NCBI GenBank assembly: GCA_013140555.1
Contig: JABFSO010000486.1
Span: 1-33,471 of the forward strand
Length of the DNA stretch: 33,471 nt
Source: Cyclobacteriaceae bacterium
GTDB lineage: Bacteria; Bacteroidota; Bacteroidia; Cytophagales; Cyclobacteriaceae
Direction: 5' to 3'
Positions within the stretch are counted from its first letter, which is position 1. Every line of letters begins with the position of its first letter. Positions 1 through 9,607 of this stretch are shown one piece after another. The position numbers were made by a program, and so were the translations under genes. A model generated the notes under the pieces. That model did no database searches, had not been told where the DNA came from, and saw only the letters and a list, made by a program, of their open reading frames with translations.

Positions 1-1143
1 CTGGAAGACAACTGGAGAAGATCGAACAAATCGAATGTAATCAACGACCGACCGGTTGCCGAAACAAAACCTGTTGAAGTTGCCGCCAAGCCAACGGTAG
101 CAGCTGAAAGTGCACCCGTAGCCAAAGTAGATGAAGCGGGCAAAGTCTTAAAATCGCTGCCGTATTCTGAAAAACAGAAAAGTGAGTTGCTCGCCAAAAT
201 CGAGAACGCCTACATTAAATTGGGGGATCTCTATTATTTCAATTTAGAAGATCGCACGAATGCAGCCGAATCCTATCAAAAGTTGTTGGATCGTTTTCCG
301 GAATCTGAACTCGAACCCGAATCACTTTACAAGTTGTATCTCATCTATCAGGAGACTGACCCCGTGAAGGCCGCCCTATATGCCGATCGTTTGAAGAATG
401 AACACCCGAACTCTACGTTTGCAAAAATTCTAGTCAATCCAAACTACCTAAAAGAAACCAGTGTAGCAGCCGAAAAGCAAAAGCTGATTTACAAAGAAGC
501 GTATGCCCTCTACCAAAAGAATAATTTGCGGTCAGCCCAAGAAAAAGTAGAGCAAGCCATTCAGGTAGGCGAAACCAATTTTACGCCTCAACTCGAATTG
601 TTAAAAGTTTTGATCACGGGTCGCACCGAAGATGTAGCCAAGTATCAATTTGAATTGGAGGGCTTTATTAAAAAATACCCCAGCGAACCGTTGAAAGCGT
701 ACGCTGAAGAATTGCTGGCTTCTTCCAAAGCTTTATTAGACAAACTGGAACGCGCCAAGGGCATTCAATACAGTACCACCACCATAGGGCCACATTATTT
801 TGTAGTGGTTTACAAAACAAGCGACCGAATTACCAATCCGGTAGCCGATGCGCTGGATAAATTCAATGCCGGCCAATGGAAAAATTTAAAGTTAACCACC
901 AGCAACCTGGCCTTAACGGATGATAAAACGCTTACTATGACCGTGGAATTTGCTGATCGCGAAAGCGCCTTGAGTTATTTTGACAAATTTCTCGCTCAAC
1001 TAGCCAACACAAAGCCGTTTTCCAATTATAAATTCTATAATTTTGTAATTACCAAAGATAATTTCCAAACTTTTTACAGAACCAAAGCGCTGGATGAGTA
1101 CCTCACCTTCTTCGATCGGAACTATCAAAAGCAAAGTCAGTAA
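1..1143 (+). CDS. porW/sprE: TPR-containing protein, C-terminal part; likely type IX secretion/gliding lipoprotein PorW/SprE (5' truncated by window edge)
   Basis: Frame is open from base 1 (LEDNWRRSNKSNVINDRPVAE...), so the TTG at 187 is not the real start; TPR-type motif YYFNLEDRTNAAESYQKLLDRFPESELEPESLYKLYLIY; lies directly upstream of PBP1A. Confidence 0.6.
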   Translation: MEDNWRRSNKSNVINDRPVAETKPVEVAAKPTVAAESAPVAKVDEAGKVLKSLPYSEKQKSELLAKIENAYIKLGDLYYFNLEDRTNAAESYQKLLDRFPESELEPESLYKLYLIYQETDPVKAALYADRLKNEHPNSTFAKILVNPNYLKETSVAAEKQKLIYKEAYALYQKNNLRSAQEKVEQAIQVGETNFTPQLELLKVLITGRTEDVAKYQFELEGFIKKYPSEPLKAYAEELLASSKALLDKLERAKGIQYSTTTIGPHYFVVVYKTSDRITNPVADALDKFNAGQWKNLKLTTSNLALTDDKTLTMTVEFADRESALSYFDKFLAQLANTKPFSNYKFYNFVITKDNFQTFYRTKALDEYLTFFDRNYQKQSQ

Positions 1144-3436
1144 ATTCCTTCGGGTAAAAAAGACCTGGATACCCAAGGCTATTAAGTACACTTGGATTTT
1201 ATTCCTGTGCTTTATGCTCGGCTTGCCTCTTTACATCCTAAGTGTAAAAGTAGACTTGTTTGGCTTATTCGGGGGCATGCCTAGCTTGGCAGAAATTGAA
1301 AATCCGGATAATGATTTATCATCTGAGATTCTTTCGGCCGATGGCGTTTCGTTAGGAAGATATTTTCGCTATAACCGAAGTCAGGTGCATTACAATCAGT
1401 TGTCACCAGACTTGGTGAACACGTTATTAATATCTGAAGACCATCGCTTCTATGAGCATTCCGGGTTGGATCTTCCTGCCTTCCTTCGCGTTATCAAGGG
1501 TTTAGTTACTTTCAACCCTGCTGGCGGTGGCAGTACACTAACTCAACAATTAGCTAAGAATCTCTTTACGATGAATCCTGATAAAGGATTGGACGGGGTG
1601 CTTTCAAAGCTAGGCAAATACCCACGGAGAATAATTCAAAAAACAAAGGAATGGATTATATCGGTTGAGTTGGAAGAAAATTTCACGAAAGAAGAAATCA
1701 TTGCTCTCTATTTAAACACATGTGATTTTAGTAGTGGTTCTTTCGGAATTAAGATTGCTGCCGAGACTTATTTCAAGAAGCAGCCGGATAGTTTAAACTT
1801 GCAAGAGTCAGCAGTTCTTGTTGGTATGCTTCAAGCGCCTACTCGATATAATCCACCTCTTCATCCAGAAAGTTCTCTATCTAAAAGAAACGAAGTTCTT
1901 TTAAAAGTATATCGTCATGGCTATAAGGTAAAATCCAGAACTCAGTTTGATTCAATTAAGGCACTTCCTATTGATCTAAAATACAACGTTCAAAATCAAA
2001 ACGAAGGACTGGCTACCTACTTCCGCACGGTATTGCAAAATTATCTGACCAAGTATTGCAACGACAAGGGCATTGACCTCTACAACTCCGGTTTAAAAAT
2101 TTATACCACCATCGACAGCCGTTTGCAAAAGTATGCCGAAGAGGCGGTGAGCGAACACATGAAAGATTTGCAAGCCAAGTTTTTCAATGAGTGGAAAAGA
2201 AGAAACCGCAACCCGTGGGTAGATGAAAACGGTGTGGAGATTAAAGACTTTCTTCAAAAACGTATTAAGCAAAGTGATGCCTACAAAATGTATGTGGAGA
2301 AGTATGGAGAAAACTCTGACTCATTGAAAATCATGCTCAAGCTGAAAAAGCCTATGACTATCTTCACTTGGAATGGCGAGCGAGATACCACCTTCAGCAG
2401 TTTCGATTCGCTCAATTATTACAAACGCTTTTTGCAAACCGGCTTGATGTCGATGGACCCGAACACCGGTCACATCAAAGCATGGGTGGGAGGTTTCAAT
2501 CACAAATATTTCAAGTTCGATCACGTGCGCCAAGGCAAACGTCAGCCTGGTTCTACTTTCAAAGCATTTATCTATGGTCTGGCAATTGAAAATAATTATT
2601 CACCATGCCACGAGATGACGGATATTTCACCGCAGTTTTCCATTCCGGGCCAACCCGATTGGTACCCCATGAACTCTAATGGCACGCGAGGTTCCGGCAA
2701 GAAAATGACCATCCGTCAGGCCATGGCACAATCGGTAAACGCCATTTCAGCACAACTCATGAAAGACCTCGGTGAAGAGAATGTAGTCGAGTTTGCACAC
2801 CGCATGGGCATTGAAAGTCATTTGGATGCTGTGCCTTCGTTGTGTTTAGGAACCAGTGATGTTTCATTGTTTGAAATGGTGGGCGCTTACAGCACTTTCG
2901 TGAATGGCGGTATCAACACACAACCGTTTTTCATTTCACGCATTGAAGACAAAAACGGAAACGTGATTGAAAACTTCGTTCCTAAAACTAAACAAGCCAT
3001 CGATGAACAAACTGCTTATCGAATGATTTACATGTTGAAAGGTGGTGTAGAAGAACAAGGTGGCTCATCTCGTGGATTGAGTCCCATTATTTTACAAGAC
3101 AACGAAGTAGGCGGAAAAACCGGAACGACCAACGATGCATCAGACGGTTGGTATATGGGGGCCACCCATAATCTCGTTACCGGTGTGTGGGTAGGTGGAG
3201 ACGAGCGTGCTGTGCATTTTCCTTCATGGGATTTTGGTCAAGGTAGCCGTACCGCCCGACCTATTTGGGATAAGTACATGGTGAAGACGTACTCCGATCC
3301 GAAAACTGGTGTTGCGAAAGGATATTTCAAACGTCCTTCCAATGGTGTTGATGTTTCGTTTGACTGCGGTAAGTTCACCCAAGTATCTGACTCGGTCAAA
3401 GTGAAAGACGAAGACGAGTGGGATATTAAAAATTAG
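1094..3436 (+). CDS. mrcA: Penicillin-binding protein 1A (bifunctional transglycosylase/transpeptidase)
   Basis: 780 aa; N-terminal TM segment, GT51 motifs EDHRFYEHSG and GGGSTLTQQLAKNLF, transpeptidase SVNAISAQ and KTGTTNDASDGWYMG. Confidence 0.95.
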   Translation: MSTSPSSIGTIKSKVSKFLRVKKTWIPKAIKYTWILFLCFMLGLPLYILSVKVDLFGLFGGMPSLAEIENPDNDLSSEILSADGVSLGRYFRYNRSQVHYNQLSPDLVNTLLISEDHRFYEHSGLDLPAFLRVIKGLVTFNPAGGGSTLTQQLAKNLFTMNPDKGLDGVLSKLGKYPRRIIQKTKEWIISVELEENFTKEEIIALYLNTCDFSSGSFGIKIAAETYFKKQPDSLNLQESAVLVGMLQAPTRYNPPLHPESSLSKRNEVLLKVYRHGYKVKSRTQFDSIKALPIDLKYNVQNQNEGLATYFRTVLQNYLTKYCNDKGIDLYNSGLKIYTTIDSRLQKYAEEAVSEHMKDLQAKFFNEWKRRNRNPWVDENGVEIKDFLQKRIKQSDAYKMYVEKYGENSDSLKIMLKLKKPMTIFTWNGERDTTFSSFDSLNYYKRFLQTGLMSMDPNTGHIKAWVGGFNHKYFKFDHVRQGKRQPGSTFKAFIYGLAIENNYSPCHEMTDISPQFSIPGQPDWYPMNSNGTRGSGKKMTIRQAMAQSVNAISAQLMKDLGEENVVEFAHRMGIESHLDAVPSLCLGTSDVSLFEMVGAYSTFVNGGINTQPFFISRIEDKNGNVIENFVPKTKQAIDEQTAYRMIYMLKGGVEEQGGSSRGLSPIILQDNEVGGKTGTTNDASDGWYMGATHNLVTGVWVGGDERAVHFPSWDFGQGSRTARPIWDKYMVKTYSDPKTGVAKGYFKRPSNGVDVSFDCGKFTQVSDSVKVKDEDEWDIKN

Positions 3437-3472
3437 GAGTTAAACTGCGACTCGCACGTTTGCACCAAACAC

Positions 3473-5272
3473 ATGCTGAAAGATCAAGTTGCTTCATTGC
3501 CCGATTCCCCCGGTGTTTATCGGTATTACAACAAAGAAGATGTATTGATCTATGTTGGCAAAGCCAAAAGCCTGAAGAAGCGTGTGAGCAGCTACTTCAA
3601 CAAGCAATCGCAATACAATCGTAAAACTGAAAAGCTGGTATCTGAAATCCATCGATTGGAGTTTACGTTGGCCAACACCGAATTTGATGCATTGCTGCTC
3701 GAGAATAATCTCATCAAACAGAATCAGCCGAAATACAACATCTTGCTGAAAGATGACAAAACGTTTCCCTATCTCTGCATTTTAAAAGAACGTTTTCCGC
3801 GGATTATTTCCACCCGCAAATACATTCCCAAGCAAGGCGAATATTTTGGTCCCTACTCCAGCGTGGGCTCCATGAATAGTGTGTTGGAATTGGTCAGACA
3901 ATTGTATTCAATACGAACATGTTCGTTGTTGCTTTCCGCAGAAAACATTGAAGAGAAAAAATTCAAAGTGTGTTTGGAATACCACATCGGTAATTGCAAA
4001 GGCCCTTGCGAAGGAAAGCAAGAAGAGCAAGCTTACTTAGAAGAAATCGCGCAAGCCCGATACATATTGAAAGGCAACCTCAGCATAGTCGAAGATTATT
4101 TTGCCGATCAGATGAAACAAGCTGCTGACAAATTGGAGTTTGAAAAAGCGGCTTTCTACAAATTCAAGTTAGAGAAACTCGAAAACTTCCAGAGCAAATC
4201 GTTGGTGGTGAATCGTAAACTCACTGACATTGATGTGGTGACAATCGCAAGCAGCGAAACCTTTGCCTACATCAACTACTTGCAAATAAAAGAAGGCTCC
4301 ATCATCTTTTCGAAAAATCTGGAGATCAAGAAAAAACTCGATGAATCAGATGACGAGATTTTGAGTTTGGCGGTGGAAGAATTGCGCACCGAATACCACA
4401 GCAACAATCCGGAGGTCTATACCAATGTGGCGTTGAGTGTGAAGTCGGAATTATACGAAAATATCATTCCTATCATTGGTGACAAAAAGAAACTGGTCGA
4501 TCTCTCGTTGAAGAATGCGTTGTACTTGAAGCGCGAGCGTGAAATCAATCTGGAGGAACGCAAGACCAAAAAGAACGAAGTACTCCACATCTTACAAGAA
4601 AACCTGCGACTGATTCAATATCCAAAAATCATTGAGTGTTTTGATAACTCCAACTTTCAAGGAACCAATCCGGTTGCCTCGATGGTGCGCTTTGTGGATG
4701 GCAAACCTGATAAAAAAGGCTATCGCCATTTCAATATCAAAACGGTTGTTGGCCCCAACGACTTTGCTTCGATGAAGGAGATTGTAGGCAGGCGCTACAA
4801 GCGGATTATGGAAGAGCAAGGTGAATATCCGCAATTGATTATTGTGGACGGTGGCAAAGGCCAGTTGAGCAGCGCGTGCGAGGCATTGCAAGAGCTGGGA
4901 CTGTATGGAAAAATTCCGATTGTGGGCATCGCAAAGCGGTTGGAAGAAATTTATTATCCGGAAGATCCTCTCCCACTTTTGATCAACAAAAAATCACCAG
5001 GCTTGATGTTGATTCAACGCATTCGCGATGAAGCACACCGTTTTGGCATTACCTTCCACCGACTGAAGCGCAGCAACTCTACTTTTGTCACGGAGCTGGA
5101 AAACATTCCGGGCATCGGCAAAAAGACTGCTGACAAATTGCTGGCACATTTTAAGTCATTCAAAAAAATCAAAGAAGCTTCTTTGGAAGAATTGAAAGAA
5201 GTGGTAGGCGATGCAGCCGCTTTGAAAATCCGAGAACATGTGGAAATAGGAAATTCTGAGCCAAAAGAATAA
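3473..5272 (+). CDS. uvrC: Excinuclease ABC subunit UvrC
   Basis: 599 aa; GIY-YIG start PDSPGVYRYYNKEDVLIYVGKAKSLKKRVSSYF, UvrC endonuclease region IIVDGGKGQLSSA, C-terminal HhH IPGIGKKTADKLL. Confidence 0.97.
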   Translation: MLKDQVASLPDSPGVYRYYNKEDVLIYVGKAKSLKKRVSSYFNKQSQYNRKTEKLVSEIHRLEFTLANTEFDALLLENNLIKQNQPKYNILLKDDKTFPYLCILKERFPRIISTRKYIPKQGEYFGPYSSVGSMNSVLELVRQLYSIRTCSLLLSAENIEEKKFKVCLEYHIGNCKGPCEGKQEEQAYLEEIAQARYILKGNLSIVEDYFADQMKQAADKLEFEKAAFYKFKLEKLENFQSKSLVVNRKLTDIDVVTIASSETFAYINYLQIKEGSIIFSKNLEIKKKLDESDDEILSLAVEELRTEYHSNNPEVYTNVALSVKSELYENIIPIIGDKKKLVDLSLKNALYLKREREINLEERKTKKNEVLHILQENLRLIQYPKIIECFDNSNFQGTNPVASMVRFVDGKPDKKGYRHFNIKTVVGPNDFASMKEIVGRRYKRIMEEQGEYPQLIIVDGGKGQLSSACEALQELGLYGKIPIVGIAKRLEEIYYPEDPLPLLINKKSPGLMLIQRIRDEAHRFGITFHRLKRSNSTFVTELENIPGIGKKTADKLLAHFKSFKKIKEASLEELKEVVGDAAALKIREHVEIGNSEPKE

Positions 5273-5282
5273 ATTGCACTGT

Positions 5283-5870
5283 ATGCTCAATGAATTAGGT
5301 TCTATTATACTTGATACACGTAGTCTTGGTGGATTCACGGATGCTGAGTTCTATCAATTCTGCCTGGACAACAGAAATATAAAATTTGAGCGAGATGCTT
5401 TCGCGAATATCATAGTTATGTCTAATACAGGCGGTAAAACAGGCTACTACAATACTGAAATTTTAGCAGAGTTGGCCATTTGGAACCGACAACACAAAAC
5501 CGGTATCTGTTTTGATTCTTCTACGGCTTTTCGATTACCAAATAGCGCTGTTCGATCTCCAGATGCTGCGTGGGTTGCCGTTGGGCGGTGGAATCAACTT
5601 TCTGAAAAAGAGAAAGAACAATTTCCTCCATTATGCCCGGACTTTGTTTTAGAAATCAAATCTGCTTCCGATCAACTTTCCTCCTTAAAATCAAAAATGG
5701 ATGAATGGGTTGCGAATGGCTGCCGGTTAGCTTGGCTAATCAATCCGGAAGAGAAGGCTACGCTCGTTTATTCATCCGGTCAAATAAAAACCATTTCCTT
5801 TCAGGAAGTTTTATCGGGGAGCTCTTTAATGCCAGGCTTAGAGCTCATCCTTGGATCTATTTTCAAATAG
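5283..5870 (+). CDS. Uma2 family endonuclease (DUF820-like)
   Basis: PDAAWV...CPDFVLEIKSASDQLSSLKSKMDEWVANGCRLAWLINPEEK is a Uma2/PD-(D/E)XK-like pattern; ATG at 5283 preferred over TTG at 5274. Confidence 0.85.
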   Translation: MLNELGSIILDTRSLGGFTDAEFYQFCLDNRNIKFERDAFANIIVMSNTGGKTGYYNTEILAELAIWNRQHKTGICFDSSTAFRLPNSAVRSPDAAWVAVGRWNQLSEKEKEQFPPLCPDFVLEIKSASDQLSSLKSKMDEWVANGCRLAWLINPEEKATLVYSSGQIKTISFQEVLSGSSLMPGLELILGSIFK

Positions 5871-5968
5871 ATTTTCTTTTTCGCCTGCCTTTTGCAATTC
5901 ACTACATCCGTCCTACAACTCATGCCATTTGACTTGGCTGGCAGGCATCTAAGCCTCACTTTTGCCGT

Positions 5969-7411
5969 ATGGTAGTTCAAATATCTATTCGTATGAAGGC
6001 TTACTTACTCTCGCTTGCCCTATTTGTATCGTCCACTGTTTCTGGACAGATCGGCATTTACTCTTCCAATTCTTCATTTAACGGTAAAACTGTTTACAAA
6101 CATTCCACCGGCCTCACCAGCTTTAATGTGGAAACACGTGGTAAAGTAGAACTCACCGACAATGACTTGGATGTAAAAAGTATGTCGCCCGATGGTTATT
6201 TAGAAATCACCAAAACGGTATTTGGCAACAAACGCTCGATCGTAATTACTCCGCAAGGCAACGGCCTGAAGCGCGAGTATTACGAAGGCCGCTCACTCGT
6301 AGCTTTTGAACCTGAGGGCCGCAAATGGCTTTCGGAAGTGCTCCCTGAATTAGTGCGAACCACCACCATTGGTGCGGAAAGTCGTGTAAACCGTTTCTTT
6401 CGTCAAGGTGGTGCGATGGCCGTAGTAAATGAAATTAAGCGATTGGAAAGCGACCATGTGAAATCACACTACGCCACACTTCTCATGAAGTTGAACATCC
6501 CAGTCAGCGATTACGGTATGATCGCCTCCGGTATCGCCAGCACGATTGACTCTGACCATTACCTGACCGAATTTTTGAAAGGAAGCATGGATAAATTCCT
6601 TCAAAACAAAACAGCCACCGAAGCGCTCTTTACAGCTACGCAAAAAATGGAATCGGATCATTACAAAACAGAAGTGATCCGCGAAGCATTGTACAGTGCT
6701 CCTGCCACAATCGAAAATGTACGCATCATCATGATTGCTACCGGCAAAATGGATTCTGACCATTACAAAACAGAAGTTCTAAAAGCATTATTAAAACAAA
6801 ATAATCTGACCGATGCGGTAATCACTGAAATGATCAATACCACGCAGACCATTGATTCCGATCACTACCGCAGTGTAGTGCTGAACAAAGCACTCGCTAA
6901 GCCAGGGTTATCAGCTACTGCTTTTACAAAAGTGTTAGAGTCCGTAAAGAATATTGAATCGGATCATTATAAAAGTGAAGTGTTGGGCAACCTGTTTCAA
7001 AACAATCTGACACCGGAAGTTTTAAACAGCGCGATGGAGGTAATCGGTTCGATTGAATCGGATCACTATATCACGCAAGTGGCCAATCAATTGGTGAAGC
7101 GTCAAAACTTAACGGACGAAAATTTTCAGAAGCTACTAGGTGCCATGAGTGCTAACCAAAGCGATCACTACATGTCTGTGTTTTTGCAAACGGCTTTGGA
7201 ACGCCCCAGTTTATCCAAAGAAAATCTGATGAGCATATTACAATCTACCTCGCACATCGATTCTGATCATTACATCACCGAAGTGCTGACAGATGTAGCT
7301 TACAAAATGAAGGGCATGAATGATGCCTCGCTGAGAGAAGCCTACCGCACTGCGGCCAAGCGCATCGAATCTGAAACCTACTATGGCCGTGTCATGCGTG
7401 CCATCGACTAA
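5969..7411 (+). CDS. Secreted helical-repeat protein with about ten (I/M)(D/E)SDHY repeats
   Basis: Signal-like N-terminus MKAYLLSLALFVSSTVSGQ (likely start at the internal Met near 5993); motif xSDHYxxxVL repeated about every 34 aa. Confidence 0.8.
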   Translation: MVVQISIRMKAYLLSLALFVSSTVSGQIGIYSSNSSFNGKTVYKHSTGLTSFNVETRGKVELTDNDLDVKSMSPDGYLEITKTVFGNKRSIVITPQGNGLKREYYEGRSLVAFEPEGRKWLSEVLPELVRTTTIGAESRVNRFFRQGGAMAVVNEIKRLESDHVKSHYATLLMKLNIPVSDYGMIASGIASTIDSDHYLTEFLKGSMDKFLQNKTATEALFTATQKMESDHYKTEVIREALYSAPATIENVRIIMIATGKMDSDHYKTEVLKALLKQNNLTDAVITEMINTTQTIDSDHYRSVVLNKALAKPGLSATAFTKVLESVKNIESDHYKSEVLGNLFQNNLTPEVLNSAMEVIGSIESDHYITQVANQLVKRQNLTDENFQKLLGAMSANQSDHYMSVFLQTALERPSLSKENLMSILQSTSHIDSDHYITEVLTDVAYKMKGMNDASLREAYRTAAKRIESETYYGRVMRAID

Positions 7412-7420
7412 ACAAAAAAG

Positions 7421-7452
7421 CCGGAGCGTTAAACTACAACGCTCCGGTTTCT
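7421..7452 (+). terminator. Rho-independent terminator downstream of the SDHY-repeat gene
   Basis: Perfect 10-bp stem CCGGAGCGTT (7421-7430)/AACGCTCCGG (7438-7447), followed by TTTCTACTT. Confidence 0.8.
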
Positions 7453-7536
7453 ACTTAACTTCCAGATCAATTGCATTGAGGATTAATTTTTTTATCTTCA
7501 TGCGATCACAAATCATCAAGTAACAAGTTTTTTCAA

Positions 7537-8550
7537 ATGAAGAAGTATGCCTTGCTCATCGCTAGCTGCACCGGACTGGGCATTCTGCTTTTTCTGTTTA
7601 TCTATTACAGTGAGAATGGGTCAGTGGCTCCCATCAGCACCACATGGAAACGATATCTTCTTCTGATTGCGCTGACCAATGCCATTGGCGTTCTTCTCTT
7701 AACTACCGATCGAATCATCAACAAGCTGCTCGACTGGAAAGAACATTTTATGATGCGTTTTCTAGTAGGGTTAATCGCTAACTTCATCATGATGATGTTG
7801 TTTCTTAGCCTGACGGGAAAATTCATTTTTGCATTAACTTCCGAAGAGCTTTTGAAGCTGGTGATCGTTTTCGTGATTGTAGTCTTTATATACGAAATCT
7901 TTTACGGTCTTTTCTATTCCTATTATCACTATGCCGTCATACAAGCCGAGCAACTAAGATCGGATCGCTGGCAATTAGAATTACAGTTCGAATCGCTCAA
8001 GAGCCAGATCAGTCCACACTATCTTTTCAATTGCCTCAACACCGTTTCTTCACTCCTATTCAAAGACACACGTGTAGCCGAAGAATTTATCCGCAGAATG
8101 GCCGACACCTTTCGGTATGTATTATCGCACCAAAAACAGCGGCTGGTTTCCTTACGGGAAGAATTGGAGTTTGTGAAATCATACTATTTTTTATTGCAAG
8201 TGCGCTATGAATATCATTTGCAACTCGAGGTAAATTTACCACAGAATGTAATGGATAGCGTGGTGCCTCCAATGACGCTACAATTGCTCGTAGAAAATGC
8301 AGTGAAGCACAACAAAATCAGTAAAGAAAAACCGCTGCTGGTTTACATTGGTGCACAAGACAATACGCACTTGTTAATAACCAATACCAAAACCGATGCC
8401 ACGCAACCGGTGGTCAGTTTTAGAGTGGGATTGGAAAACATTCATCAACGCTATAAATTCTTTACTTCTGAAAAAGTGGTGGTAAAAGATGGTGAAAAAT
8501 TTCAAGTGCAACTGCCTGTGTTGAAAAAAGATAAAATCAAACTGGGATAA
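7537..8550 (+). CDS. LytS/YehU-type membrane sensor histidine kinase (His_kinase family)
   Basis: 337 aa; N-terminal TM helices, SLKSQISPHYLFNCLNTVSSL H-box, QLLVENAVKHN N-box, GLENIHQRY G-box-like motif. Confidence 0.93.
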   Translation: MKKYALLIASCTGLGILLFLFIYYSENGSVAPISTTWKRYLLLIALTNAIGVLLLTTDRIINKLLDWKEHFMMRFLVGLIANFIMMMLFLSLTGKFIFALTSEELLKLVIVFVIVVFIYEIFYGLFYSYYHYAVIQAEQLRSDRWQLELQFESLKSQISPHYLFNCLNTVSSLLFKDTRVAEEFIRRMADTFRYVLSHQKQRLVSLREELEFVKSYYFLLQVRYEYHLQLEVNLPQNVMDSVVPPMTLQLLVENAVKHNKISKEKPLLVYIGAQDNTHLLITNTKTDATQPVVSFRVGLENIHQRYKFFTSEKVVVKDGEKFQVQLPVLKKDKIKLG

Positions 8551-8560
8551 GTATCAACTG

Positions 8561-9607
8561 ATGAAACGGATTTTTATACATAATCCCTTCTTTCGCATAC
8601 TGGCCCCGCCTGTGTTTGGTGTATTTATCTATTTGCTGATTTTGTTGATCAACAACAATGTAGAGCAAATCACCACGCTGGTCAGCAATCAGGAAGTGTA
8701 TGTATGCATTGGGCTCAGCCTGATTTCATTTGAGTCCATGCGGCTCGTCATCGTATTGCTTCAGCGCTTCTTTTCCATGGAGCCTAAAAAATTAGCGCTT
8801 CAGGTCTTTGCCACTACTTCCATTAGCATAGCCATCGTTCTAATCGCGATTAGCAGCTATTTTCAATGGGTAATCGGTTTCGATATCAGCAGTCGTGAGT
8901 TGTGGATATTCGGTACGTTGTTTACGCTCACTTCATTTCTTTACAACGCGTTGTACATCGGCAATCAGTATTTGCATTTGGAAAACACCTTGCGCATTGA
9001 ACAAGAACAAAAGCTCCGCGAAAGCCTGGAATCCGAATTTCTCTCCTTCAAACAAGAAATCAATCCCGATCTGCTTTACGACAGTCTGGAAGACCTGATT
9101 CTCTGTCTGCACAAAAAAACAGATGTAGCTGAAGATTTGATCGACAGCCTTGCAGCTTTATATCGCTACCAGTTGGTGCACCGACAAAAAGAGTTTGTAA
9201 CCTTAAGCGAAGAAATACAGGCCGTACAACACTTGATTCGCTTGGCCAATCAAAAGCATCGGCAAACGATCAAATGGATCAACAAAATTTCTGAAACTTC
9301 TTCAATTCAATTGATGCCTGGTGCACTCATCACTGCGATAGATAGCGTCATTCGCAATACGCTCATCTCGCCCGATGCGCCACTCATGTTCACGCTCTCG
9401 CAAGAAGATGACGAATACTTTGTGTTGCACCACGACCTAAACGACAAACTGCAACTGCATCCTGAAAGCATAGCAGCCTTTCAGCGTTTACAGCGCTCGT
9501 ACTCCGTTTATAGCGACCGCCCTTTTGTTCAGGTGAAGGCGGGCCGGGAAAATTATATTAAATTTCCGATGATCATGGTTGAGCCTCTATTATCTGAAAC
9601 GGAATGA
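8561..9607 (+). CDS. Degenerate LytS-type histidine-kinase paralog (predicted pseudokinase)
   Basis: 348 aa; TM helices, then SFKQEINPDLLYDSLEDLILCL aligning to SLKSQISPHYLFNCLNTVSSLL with the phospho-His replaced by Asp; N-box degenerate (TAIDSVIRNTL). Confidence 0.8.
   Translation: MKRIFIHNPFFRILAPPVFGVFIYLLILLINNNVEQITTLVSNQEVYVCIGLSLISFESMRLVIVLLQRFFSMEPKKLALQVFATTSISIAIVLIAISSYFQWVIGFDISSRELWIFGTLFTLTSFLYNALYIGNQYLHLENTLRIEQEQKLRESLESEFLSFKQEINPDLLYDSLEDLILCLHKKTDVAEDLIDSLAALYRYQLVHRQKEFVTLSEEIQAVQHLIRLANQKHRQTIKWINKISETSSIQLMPGALITAIDSVIRNTLISPDAPLMFTLSQEDDEYFVLHHDLNDKLQLHPESIAAFQRLQRSYSVYSDRPFVQVKAGRENYIKFPMIMVEPLLSETE

Noticed and set aside
6440-7380. Possible CRISPR or DNA repeat array in the 6.4-7.4 kb region
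   Set aside because: Periodicity of about 102 bp is a protein repeat (SDHY); codons vary and there are no constant DNA repeats with unique spacers
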